Positions 28,601-33,500 of a stretch of 43,176 bases of DNA are shown piece after piece. The notes under the pieces were generated by a model, which worked only from the letters and a program-made list of their open reading frames with translations, was not told where the DNA came from and did no database searches. A program made the translations under genes and the position numbers. The DNA is taken from IMG/VR virus record IMGVR_UViG_3300017986_000047, positions 1-43,176 of that record; one strand, given 5' to 3'. Positions within the stretch are counted from its first letter, which is position 1; the number at the start of each line of letters is the position of its first letter. Source of the stretch: a virus.

Positions 28601-29551
28601 TATATCTACTATAATGGTAGATGGGAGGCTCGTGCAGACTCAGGTTATTGGAGATCAGAACGTTCGTCACGTGCGCCTATCTTCTATGACTTGAATAACA
28701 CTGGTTACTACTTTAACGGTGCATCTGATACTTCTGCAGTAGTTAATGGTGGTATTAAGTGGGGTGCAACCAACGCAGAATCTCGTGGCGGTTTCATTGG
28801 TCGTCATGGTTCTAACTCAGGTGGATTGAACACAGATGCGTATCCATCGCCTGGTTACTCTATTGGTTACAGTTACCGTCCATCTGGTACTGGTCTGTCA
28901 AACCACTATGGTTATGGTTATGCGCACACCAACGCATCCTTCTTTAGTCTGTCTGGTCAGTCTGGTTGGGGTTTCTATGTCTCTGCAGACGGTGACGCTC
29001 GTGTTCAGTTGTCTGGTTCAAATGGTACAGTTTCTTGTACAGGTAACGTGGTTGCATATGCTTCAGACGGACGTTTGAAAGAAAATGTAACACCAATCAC
29101 TGAAGCGCTTGATAAACTACATAAGATCCGTGGTGTTGAGTACGACTGGGTAGAAAACATTGAATCAGAATATGATTTCCACCCAACTAAGATGCATGAA
29201 GTTGGTGTGATTGCACAAGAAGTAGAAGCAGTACTTCCAGAAGTAGTTGTTGAAGCACCATTTAATGCTAACTACACAATGCAACTGGGTCGTAAAGCGT
29301 ATAAGAAATACCTAGAAGAACGTGATGGTGAAGAGTGGGATACACTAAAAGCCAAAGAAGAGTTTGAAAAACTCACTAAAGATGAGATGTTAGAGTGGGG
29401 TACAGATCACAAGTACCTAACAGTAAACTATGAAAGAATAACTGCACTTCTAATTGAAGCTGTGAAGGATGTTGATAATAAATATAAGGAAGAAGTGTCA
29501 TCACTTCGTGAGGAAATCGCAGAATTGAAAAAGATGATTTTGAATAAATAA
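19670..29551 (+). CDS. Giant tail fibre with C-terminal S74 intramolecular chaperone
   Basis: About 3293 residues from ATG 19670. A GTG at 19661 is in frame but abuts the GGGGAGA ribosome site, so the ATG is preferred. The N-terminal part (to about 20400) carries TLKVTNDSGSAG, ATLDGLDSIQF and a conserved SETVTIADNILLLNSNVTG block. It is followed by a 6/7-residue TAGN-type repeat (20850-21290), about 20 copies of a RSPIFYDxNNTxYYxxPASTSRL block (21505-28720), and a near-identical module present twice (26539-26870 and 28381-28710). The C-terminal 161 residues are an S74-type peptidase and chaperone, starting at SDGRLKENV and ending in a coiled coil. This family folds trimeric fibres and then cuts itself off between Ser and Asp, here predicted at residues 3132/3133. 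It is the likeliest receptor-binding long fibre; the host receptor is unknown. Confidence 0.85.
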   Translation: MANDKKFIVKNGLQTLGDVLIGTSTDDGVSKLQVDGPTHIEATLPSYPTLKVTNDSGSAGAPIIQFVGPSGALNVENLGTLNDYGIFNSTNGIEFHNGDDGLVFKQNGVARLSIENGNTTFTGLSTTNIEGRRIITTDDEARNGGSFDAATLDGLDSIQFVRSDEDDTMDGSYIITGNLTVFGTTTTISSETVTIADNILLLNSNVTGTPSENAGIEIERGTSTNVSFIWNEAADWWTIGDYALETIEIRSVADNDLLLRAASSGSANVNITGGYGTSYQGLRSAKVGVEGWGEILYNSATKLKGISDGIEATENLDVKGDITIGDNNGAAQIFFDGSGLNNTLYSNNGEIGFLKQNFNYGAYLNSDEDWIVSGNNVAQGNIISEGDITAYDDIVANNNINATNGNITADAGNIAATTGNVTAGNSITAQNNITATTGNIDATAGNVTAGNDVSAGNDVTAANDVTATAGDVTAGQDVIATRDISAGRDANITEDLTANNAYITNDLTADDIISQTINANSAIIGDITANNIVADQDIRSGRFVDNDDDTYFFDGDKASVANTIGIDTYIFHNGDTDTRMGFDGADQISFQTGGTERLNIDNNSADFTVGVYAPTFYDSDDSNYFVNPASASIMSSIYIDDFIYHAQSINDYMGFAAANDWRVTIGSTLKLNVTDAITQSFNNVRAPRYLGASGTTYYLDLDNTGNNTSLAVDGRVQIGNVTDVDRWNDNTGTGGISLASYNGFGGNNNPSIAISGANGAYALMYMNRIDMGNNPFDNSNRYIHFYNDGTGVQKIAGDATGNLNFVPDSDATAVKFWNASADNLFTINGGGAVVVGGESATYGSSDATPVLGSITNNRLHVNGSIQLNGNNDAIVFGRGTSSFLKDEELGFGWGSGWYQTDATYLRVRNNATIYSTGDIQAGNFVSSANTTYFVDPDGTSVLSTIDIDDYIRHRGDVNTYFGFEANDTIRFWTNGTQRLNIDNNSADFSINVYAPRYYDSNDNAYYGDFASTSNMSRIDIDDFIRHRGDTTTYFGFTANDQIRFFTNNAQRVNIDNDSVDFLVADYGTLAYRNVFYDRNDTSFYIDGNSESRLNTLRLRKTGDPSDDFNALWIDNGTGTGDIDTPESWINFQFQDSNANFTPQVRIGATTGYNDGSSSDNLDKEGSGNFIVQTAEGTGGAGAGALATTFYVNYRGDAYASRSMRSPIFYDHNNDAFFGNFAGQSRMSTIQLDDGVVLRSPNGDYGSFAITGQARGGYEGFSINDRMVFMHDNNNRVGVYNDVDNEWIWYADRNAAMRLMYNGGEQFRTENGYAFAPNQMRSPIFYDSNNTSYYADPASTSIFNIMRANRYQVDGSTYYIDTASGDYGSIRVEGAKNGWAGYAIRDDYVFMSNGANEVGIYNDTDNEWILKGFRNNRLELMYNGGVQAQTQNGYFDMINQARSPIYYDRNNTGYYGDFASHSRMSSISVGNQGAIANNTYAMSLYHNNRYMLAIRSSLAGSQYPWLVNENWNGYDGTARESLIFHFNAVGDRFWFDKAGNFKASKSITAPEINLNGGNGNLNLSPAYGSGHADQVLFDGTEYFDKRVTQALAPNENSLTTSTSEFVRATTGPFAGSYVLQTSGYRDFYSAYIPVEPGEELYGEISVRRISGSGGVLYYGIERYDQNISPIAGNSGTTYFVASNVNYTSTNWSTYRGYTTIPSNCYYVRIRILMNYSGGGALRQYAGIMLKRSNYHGRLRGDDIVVTGDVTADRYYDRNDTNYYLDPASTSYVNDIRFNIGYDRNNTNYYINPASTSRLANIDIAPTLSNGYARIRSIMTSGYPALEYSDSAPGNSSGDQHFVWGANDTGAGRMQLRWRGGTAFGSAWYSEGTLLAEFIGDNSAVNFPQSAGVRSPIFYDYNNTGYYVNPASTSRMVHLRLSSGDSYLKVGSNAATQTTRDGNRPQIEIGANHAYPHFTLSSWGTNTNHGGVISFRSRRDSSNNVRRWNIGTANYQANSLDFGYYDNQENPHYGVGTSWSQDAYTRFIIRTGYTEAKGSMRSPIFYDVNDTNYYGDFASTSRLNDSWHNQLRMRNGGQMLFYTNEGNGEQTIRGYIRATSSNDAHFQFATSGGEDIRFMDGGLSGTWNMIIRGDGDTLINRNIYAQVFYDRNNSGYYTNPASTSRMNVVTADQFNMADRGDWITFYGDDSTYHGIASRDSGGSTSDDIRINTYGSLFINLDSNNNNSSGADFRIGRHGAATGTISNFGLFDVYGDALYVYTGYSFRAPIFYDSNNTAYYVDPAGTSRLANITANFLQFDNGFDIYDDDADTLSIRSNNSDHGEIIFRDSNSTACGRIYWDDDGQHFGLRHANNEWGIYLYENSHTYIYYNGRWEARADSGYWRSERSSRAPIFYDLNNTFYYTNPASTSRLNAAEFYGKAYFYARQNDSAGSHSSYDVTGTDYLNNVAAEFWSGNDAPVTIYFRSGVNAPSDHAYITFDPDFNNTGENAALVLGVDNDGTGSSDYIRLQGRVELHSNLSSSDNSEMQGWWYQTTKYARLNTDYFDHISDIRSPIFYDRNNTGYYVNPASTSNLNTVLINRLRLDDGGSSGHLYTDDTYLDLRYGATGGGGVRLYDSQGQLQGYWYGSGGGEHGLLDNDGAWAVRVRTSTNPLELRCNNNTEFYVYTSYTYSPGSSRAPIFYDANNTGYYFDGASTSRSNYHRINNLYDSQERRYTSPNGGTYTTTSSSVTGAIRIGLPRSRYRSATMMKFKVTVYEYSTGRMHEFIIGGYNYSGDNNWYNESATQLTDDNRGAYTVRWGRENFSGGNRDVVWIGESNSSWSYPQVHVQWIDVGYSGYSTAWGQDWVIGFDSNGFSNVSRTRTASLVYTLNNRDNWAYDMRARIFYDNNNTSYYVDPNGTSRLANVTMNFLQFDNGFDIYDDDSDTMSIRSNNSDHGEIIFRDSNSTACGRIYWDDDGQHFGLQHANGEWAVYMYENSHTYIYYNGRWEARADSGYWRSERSSRAPIFYDLNNTGYYFNGASDTSAVVNGGIKWGATNAESRGGFIGRHGSNSGGLNTDAYPSPGYSIGYSYRPSGTGLSNHYGYGYAHTNASFFSLSGQSGWGFYVSADGDARVQLSGSNGTVSCTGNVVAYASDGRLKENVTPITEALDKLHKIRGVEYDWVENIESEYDFHPTKMHEVGVIAQEVEAVLPEVVVEAPFNANYTMQLGRKAYKKYLEERDGEEWDTLKAKEEFEKLTKDEMLEWGTDHKYLTVNYERITALLIEAVKDVDNKYKEEVSSLREEIAELKKMILNK
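20850..21290 (+). repeat. 6/7-residue TAGN-type solenoid repeat
   Basis: Units such as ITADAGN, VTAGNS, ITAQNN, ITATTGN, VTAGND and VTAAND follow each other. An Ile or Val recurs every six or seven residues and an Ala follows two positions later. The pattern suggests a beta-helix or beta-roll shaft. Confidence 0.7.
26539..26870 (+). repeat. Duplicated fibre module, copy 1 of 2
   Basis: About 110 residues starting NFLQFDNGFDIYDDD and ending RSSRAPIFYDLNNT. They match 28381-28710 at all but roughly ten positions, while the DNA differs at many third codon positions. Confidence 0.8.
28381..28710 (+). repeat. Duplicated fibre module, copy 2 of 2
   Basis: Partner of 26539-26870. Shared landmarks are SIRSNNSDHGEIIFRDSNST, CGRIYWDDDGQHFGL, YENSHTYIYYNGRWEARADS and RSSRAPIFYD. 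Copy 2 has GEWAVYMY where copy 1 has NEWGIYLY. Confidence 0.8.
29063..29548 (+). other. S74 peptidase/chaperone domain of the giant fibre
   Basis: It begins SDGRLKENV, the consensus start of the S74 fold, with the predicted cut between Ser (29063-29065) and Asp (29066-29068). The GVIAQEV motif follows near 29203. A charged helix (KEEVSSLREEIAELKK) forms the trimeric coiled coil at the end. Confidence 0.85.
29543..29550 (+). promoter_or_regulatory. Late promoter-like element AATAAATA
   Basis: This matches the looser NATAAATA form described for cyanophage late promoters. It overlaps the fibre stop codon and lies 35 bases before the next start. One base off the T4 consensus, it could be coincidental. 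Confidence 0.35.
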
Positions 29552-29585
29552 ACAGCAAAGTTTAAATTAAATTGGAGAAAAACTT

Positions 29586-30023
29586 ATGTCATATACATAT
29601 TCGTATAAAATTAATAGTGTGAAACTCAAGGATGAAACAAATCACGAAGGCGTAACACTAAACCGTGCAGTATATCAAACATACTGGACTATTACAGGAA
29701 CAAACTCTGCAGGTCAGTCTGCAACTTGGTCAGGTGCAACACCTTTGTCTGCAGCTAATGTGCCTGCAGGATCGTTTGTTGCATTCGAAGACTTAACAAA
29801 CGATATCGTTTCTGGTTGGATTCGTAACATTGTTGAAGCAGATCAAGGATATCTTGATCACATCAACGAACGTCTAGATGATGAAATCGAACGTGAACAT
29901 GGTGGTATTGAAGAAGTAGAAGGTAGTGCGCTGCCATGGGAAACTGCAGATGATCCTGAAGCACCAGAAGGAGGTGCAGAAGATCCCGATCCTGCTCCAG
30001 ATGCAGAAGAAACACCAGAGTAA
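29586..30023 (+). CDS. Small fibre-associated protein with acidic tail, 145 aa
   Basis: The body (about 1-100) reads YSYKINSVKLKDETN, TLNRAVYQTYWTITGTNSAG, SATWSGATPL, FEDLTNDIVSGWI and a helical end. This pattern is shared with the next gene and with short proteins of unknown function found near fibre genes in marine T4-like phages. I recall a DUF-level family but cannot verify its number. The last 40 residues are strongly acidic and Pro-rich, absent from the paralogue. The start ATG follows TTGGAGAAA. It may be a fibre tip adaptor or chaperone; this is inferred from position. Confidence 0.65.
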   Translation: MSYTYSYKINSVKLKDETNHEGVTLNRAVYQTYWTITGTNSAGQSATWSGATPLSAANVPAGSFVAFEDLTNDIVSGWIRNIVEADQGYLDHINERLDDEIEREHGGIEEVEGSALPWETADDPEAPEGGAEDPDPAPDAEETPE

Positions 30024-30034
30024 GGTAATCTAGA

Positions 30035-30373
30035 ATGGCCATTACATATGTTTGGGAAATTGTGAACATGGAGACGAAGGATGAAACCAATTCCAATGGT
30101 GACGTTCTTCAAAACTCTGTTGTTCGTGTTACTTGGAAAAGAACAGGAACAGATGAGACAGGATCCAGTCACAGTTTCCTAAGCAATTCTTGGTTTACAT
30201 CTGCAGATACTTCAGTAGACGATTTTATCAACTTCTTTAGTCTTACAGAAGAAACAGTTGTTGGATGGATTGAAAACAAACTGACTGCAGGCGAAATCTT
30301 AAAAATCGACAATATCATCGAAAGAAGAATCGACAAGAAAAATACTATTGTCAGACAAGTACCTTGGTCTTGA
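30035..30373 (+). CDS. Paralogue of preceding small protein, 112 aa
   Basis: It shares with its upstream neighbour the order aromatic beta strand, KDETNxxGxxL, VxxTWxxTGTDxxG, DDFINFFxLTEExVVGWI and a helix rich in Ile and Glu. It therefore looks like a tandem duplicate without the acidic tail. The function is unknown. It starts 11 bases after the previous stop, with a weak AAGG ribosome site. Its final codons overlap the -35 box of the promoter for the glycan cassette, so late transcripts may read through into that cassette as well. Confidence 0.65.
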   Translation: MAITYVWEIVNMETKDETNSNGDVLQNSVVRVTWKRTGTDETGSSHSFLSNSWFTSADTSVDDFINFFSLTEETVVGWIENKLTAGEILKIDNIIERRIDKKNTIVRQVPWS

Positions 30374-30398
30374 CAAGACACTATTGACGTGATATAAT
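30370..30398 (+). promoter_or_regulatory. Consensus sigma-70 promoter before the glycan cassette
   Basis: TTGACA at 30370-30375, a 17-base spacer, and TATAAT at 30393-30398. Both hexamers are perfect and the spacing is ideal. A second weaker -35 (TTGACG, 30384) lies too close to pair with this -10. The start site would fall near 30405, leaving a leader of about 27 bases with GGAGG before the ATG. Confidence 0.75.
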
Positions 30399-30431
30399 AT
30401 TAGCATTTGAAACATTAATTATGGAGGTGTC

Positions 30432-31466
30432 ATGCACGACATGCATCTTTATGGGCTTGCAACCTTTGCATTAAAGCGAGGCGGTAAGATACATCCCATA
30501 ACTCTCCCCAAAGAACTTACTGGCGAAACAGGGATAATGAACCCTTCCATTTTCATGCATAATGGAAAAATTCTTATGAATGTTCGTCATGTAAATTATA
30601 CCCTTTACCACAGTGAAGGGAAAAAGTGGCCTCACCAGTTTGGTCCACTTGCATACATCCACCCAGAAAACGATGTGACACTCACAACATATAACATCAT
30701 GTGTGAACTTGATGAGAATATGAATGTTGTACATGCAGGGCGTATTAATACTTCTGAACTAGATACAGAACCCACTTGGAACTTCATTGGTCTTGAAGAT
30801 GGGCGACTTTTCTCTTGGGATAATAGACTTTTCCTTTGTGGTGTTCGTCGTGATTGTTATGATGACAAAGGCACTGGTCGTATGGAAATGCAAGAGATTG
30901 AATGGATTGATAATGAGTGGAAAGAAGTTGCACGTCACCCAATTCCTGCACCACCACCAAACGAAACGTATTGCGAAAAGAACTGGGTTCCAGTACTTGA
31001 CATGCCATACCATTTTGTCAAATGGACAAATCCTACAGAAGTAATTAAGTTCAATATAGAAGAGGGCACTACAGAAACGGTGGTACTTGATGAGAGTAAG
31101 AAGATCCCTCTGCCTAGGGATATTCGTGGTGGTACACAAGTTCTTAAGTTAAATGAAAATCAAAGGATTGCAATTACTCACGAGGTTGATTTAGGAAGAG
31201 ACTTCTTTGGGAGAAAAGATGGACACTATGTTCATCGTGCAATTATTTGGGATCATGATTGGAACATCCAACATCACACACAAGAGTTTCACTTTATGGG
31301 AACTCAAACTGATGTGGTAACAGGAAATCAATTTCATATTGAGTTCGCAACTGGTATGATGTTCCACAATAATAAAGTGTATATTTCTTATGGTCTGCAA
31401 GACAACGCAACATTCATTCTTGAATTGCCTATCGATGTCTTCACAGAATTTTTGAGTAGAGGTTAA
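30432..31466 (+). CDS. GH130/GH43-like five-bladed beta-propeller protein
   Basis: 344 residues, typical of a single five-bladed propeller. Landmarks are GIMNPSIF (residues 34-41), GLEDGRLF (120-127, resembling the EDxR catalytic-Asp motif of GH130 phosphorylases), EKNWVPV (182-188), FVKWTNPTEVIKF, RGGTQVL and a closing FATGMMFHNNKVYISYG strand. GH130 enzymes break beta-mannosides with phosphate, and related propellers are hydrolases. Here the activity and sugar are inferred, and a non-catalytic glycan-binding role is possible. No signal peptide is seen, so it should act in the cytoplasm. The start ATG lies four bases after GGAGG; ATG 30441 is an alternative with longer spacing. It is the first gene behind the sigma-70 promoter and is separated by one base from the methyltransferase. 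Confidence 0.65.
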   Translation: MHDMHLYGLATFALKRGGKIHPITLPKELTGETGIMNPSIFMHNGKILMNVRHVNYTLYHSEGKKWPHQFGPLAYIHPENDVTLTTYNIMCELDENMNVVHAGRINTSELDTEPTWNFIGLEDGRLFSWDNRLFLCGVRRDCYDDKGTGRMEMQEIEWIDNEWKEVARHPIPAPPPNETYCEKNWVPVLDMPYHFVKWTNPTEVIKFNIEEGTTETVVLDESKKIPLPRDIRGGTQVLKLNENQRIAITHEVDLGRDFFGRKDGHYVHRAIIWDHDWNIQHHTQEFHFMGTQTDVVTGNQFHIEFATGMMFHNNKVYISYGLQDNATFILELPIDVFTEFLSRG

Positions 31467-31467
31467 T

Positions 31468-32694
31468 ATGAGTCTGCAAGAACTATTAAATGAACACGTA
31501 CTTGATCCAAAAAACACATATAAAATGTTTGATCTTGCACGTGAGTATGATAAATTAGAACAAGGTGCTGCAGCAGTATCTTTCTACATTAGATGTGCAG
31601 ATCTCGAAGAAGAAGATAAAGAACTCCAATATAAGTGTATGATTTATTGTGCGCTTGCATATGATAGACAGGGTGGACGTAATTATACAGTGACAGGTTT
31701 GTTGCAACATGCGATTAGTATTCTTCCAACTCGTCCAGAAGCTCATTACTTTCTTGCGAAACATGGAGAAAAGATTACTGACTGGCGTATTTGTTTAAAT
31801 CACGCACTACTTGGTTTGGAGTTTAGAGACAAAAACGATATTGGTATTGATTGGCCTGGCGAAAAAGAACTCTGGTATATGAGAGCGCTTGGAACATGGC
31901 AGATCTCTGGTGTTGAACATGGTCGTCAAATGTTGTTTGATTTGATATATAGAAGAGAATTCAAAGCAGAACAAAGTTTTACAAACTGGGTGACAACCCT
32001 TCTAAACGAAAAGATTGGATGGCCTGATGCGGTTCCTTACAGGGGCGAAGACAGGAGTATGTTTGCTGTTCAATTTGATGGTATAGAAAACATTAAGAAA
32101 AACTATTCAAAACATTTACAAGACATGTGGGTACTTGCATGTTTGAATGGTAAACGCAATGGTACTTACTTAGAGATTGGCGCAGGTAATCCATATACTC
32201 ACAATAACACTGCACTATTGGAAACGGAATTCGATTGGAAAGGTATTTCTATTGAATGGTCTGCACATCTAGCTTATGACTTTGCGCAAAGAAGATCTAA
32301 TACTATCATTAATGCAAATGCGTTAGAAATAGACTTCGAAGATCTTTTGGTAAAACACTGTATGGAAAACACAATTGACTTCTTGCAAATTGATACAGAT
32401 GAAACATCCATTCAAGTCTTAAGAAATATGCCTTTCCATAGATACAAATTTAATGTCGTCCAGTTCGAACATGATGCGTATAGACTTGGTAATGAAATTC
32501 GTGCAGAAGCAAGACAGATAATGAAAGACAATGGATATGAGATTGTTTGTCAGAATCTTTGTTTTAGACCAGACATGGAATATGAAGATTGGTTTGTTCA
32601 TCGATCAATTATAGACAAAATTCCAAATGAACTGCATAGAGGTTCTGAAAAGAATTTCTTCTGGGATTATTTAATGTGGAGAAAAGGAGACTAA
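31468..32694 (+). CDS. TPR-like plus FkbM-type SAM methyltransferase
   Basis: 408 residues in two parts. Residues 1-120 are helical repeats (LAREYDKLEQGAAAVSFYIR, CALAYDRQGGR, LLQHAISILPTRPEAHYFLA) resembling TPR units found before glycan enzymes in marine phages. Residues 200-400 form a Rossmann methyltransferase: TYLEIGAGNP (233-242) is the SAM-binding glycine motif, followed by SIEW, then FLQIDTDE (305-312) and VVQFEHD (330-336), as in FkbM enzymes that O-methylate sugars. The substrate is unknown, presumably a glycan made or trimmed by the adjacent genes. It lies one base after the propeller gene and two bases before the next enzyme, so all three appear to be one operon. Confidence 0.7.
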   Translation: MSLQELLNEHVLDPKNTYKMFDLAREYDKLEQGAAAVSFYIRCADLEEEDKELQYKCMIYCALAYDRQGGRNYTVTGLLQHAISILPTRPEAHYFLAKHGEKITDWRICLNHALLGLEFRDKNDIGIDWPGEKELWYMRALGTWQISGVEHGRQMLFDLIYRREFKAEQSFTNWVTTLLNEKIGWPDAVPYRGEDRSMFAVQFDGIENIKKNYSKHLQDMWVLACLNGKRNGTYLEIGAGNPYTHNNTALLETEFDWKGISIEWSAHLAYDFAQRRSNTIINANALEIDFEDLLVKHCMENTIDFLQIDTDETSIQVLRNMPFHRYKFNVVQFEHDAYRLGNEIRAEARQIMKDNGYEIVCQNLCFRPDMEYEDWFVHRSIIDKIPNELHRGSEKNFFWDYLMWRKGD

Positions 32695-32696
32695 GT

Positions 32697-33455
32697 TTGA
32701 AAATTGTTGTGGTTACTGGGGGATTTGATCCACTTCATAGTGGACATATCGCATACTTTGAATCTGCAAAGTTTTTAGGTGATCGATTAGTTGTTGGTGT
32801 AAATAGTGATGATTGGTTGCAACGTAAGAAGGGCAGATATTTCATGCCTCAAAAAGAAAGAGCGTCAATCATTCGTGCATTAGAAGTAGTTAATTCAGTA
32901 GTGCCTCTTAGTAGTGAGATGGATGGTGATGATAGTTGTAAGAAATTTTTGGAATACATGTGTGCGCACAATCAAGAAGATGAGATTATCTTTGCTAATG
33001 GTGGAGATAGAAATTCTGGCAACATACCTGAAATGGAAGTTGCGGCTTCGAATTTATCTTTCAAATTCGGAGTGGGTGGCGAAGATAAAAAGAATTCTTC
33101 GTCGTGGATACTAAGTAACTGGGAGAAACCCACAACCCAAAGAAATTGGGGTAAATATCGAGACTTAGATCAAAACGGTCATTGGAAGGTAAAAGAACTT
33201 TCAATTGAAACATCACTAAGTGACCAAAGACATTTTCACAGGTCCGAACACTGGCACATTGTTGACGGCGAATTGCAAATGGATCTAGAATATTTAAATG
33301 GATATAAAACAACAAAAATTTATACTTCAGGAGAAAGTATTGACATTCCAAAAAAAACTTGGCACAAAGCGTCAAACGTTGGGCACTATCCGTGCAAAGT
33401 AATTGAGGTTTGGATGGGAGATCAATTATCTGAAGAAGACATAGAGCGGCGTTGA
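32697..33455 (+). CDS. Sugar nucleotidyltransferase fused to ManC-type cupin
   Basis: 252 residues from a TTG codon. AGGAGA lies six bases upstream of that TTG and the preceding gene stops two bases before it; GTG 32676 is in frame but lacks a ribosome site. Residues 1-140 are a nucleotidyltransferase: GGFDPLHSGH (8-17, the HxGH site), GDRLVVGVNSD (28-38), NGGDR (101-105) and SSSWIL (134-139). It resembles the HldE/RfaE adenylyltransferase half and related cytidylyltransferases. Residues 148-252 are a cupin like the C-terminal isomerase of ManC: NWGKY, QRHFHRSEHWHIVDG (177-191, metal-binding histidines), IPKKTWH and VIEVWMGDQLSEEDI. Predicted role: activating and possibly isomerising a phosphosugar. 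Which sugar cannot be told. The gene ends the glycan cassette. Confidence 0.75.
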   Translation: MKIVVVTGGFDPLHSGHIAYFESAKFLGDRLVVGVNSDDWLQRKKGRYFMPQKERASIIRALEVVNSVVPLSSEMDGDDSCKKFLEYMCAHNQEDEIIFANGGDRNSGNIPEMEVAASNLSFKFGVGGEDKKNSSSWILSNWEKPTTQRNWGKYRDLDQNGHWKVKELSIETSLSDQRHFHRSEHWHIVDGELQMDLEYLNGYKTTKIYTSGESIDIPKKTWHKASNVGHYPCKVIEVWMGDQLSEEDIERR

Positions 33456-33463
33456 TATAAATA
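33456..33463 (+). promoter_or_regulatory. T4-type late promoter element TATAAATA
   Basis: An exact TATAAATA directly after the stop of the glycan cassette, 37 bases before the gp13 ATG. A near copy, TATAAATC, follows about ten bases later. It probably restarts late transcription for the neck and packaging genes. Confidence 0.65.
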
Positions 33464-33500
33464 TCTATAAATCTAATTAGAAGTTCACAGGGAACACGTC

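Larger units (their letters stand above)
21505..28720 (+). repeat. About 20 dispersed RSPIFYDxNNTxYY repeats
   Basis: Clear copies lie near 21505, 22430, 22650, 22880, 23280, 23625, 23990, 24920, 25007, 25343, 25784, 26095, 26459, 26830, 27315, 27690, 28300 and 28670, plus degenerate ones near 21720 and 23710. The core is IFYDxNNTxYY followed by PASTSRL. Spacing varies from about 90 bases to nearly 1 kb, so each copy looks like a joint between variable insert domains. Confidence 0.85.

Noticed and set aside
29477-29484. AATAAATA near the end of the giant fibre gene
   Set aside because: It lies within the coding sequence and is only the loose form of the motif; the copy at 29543 is better placed.
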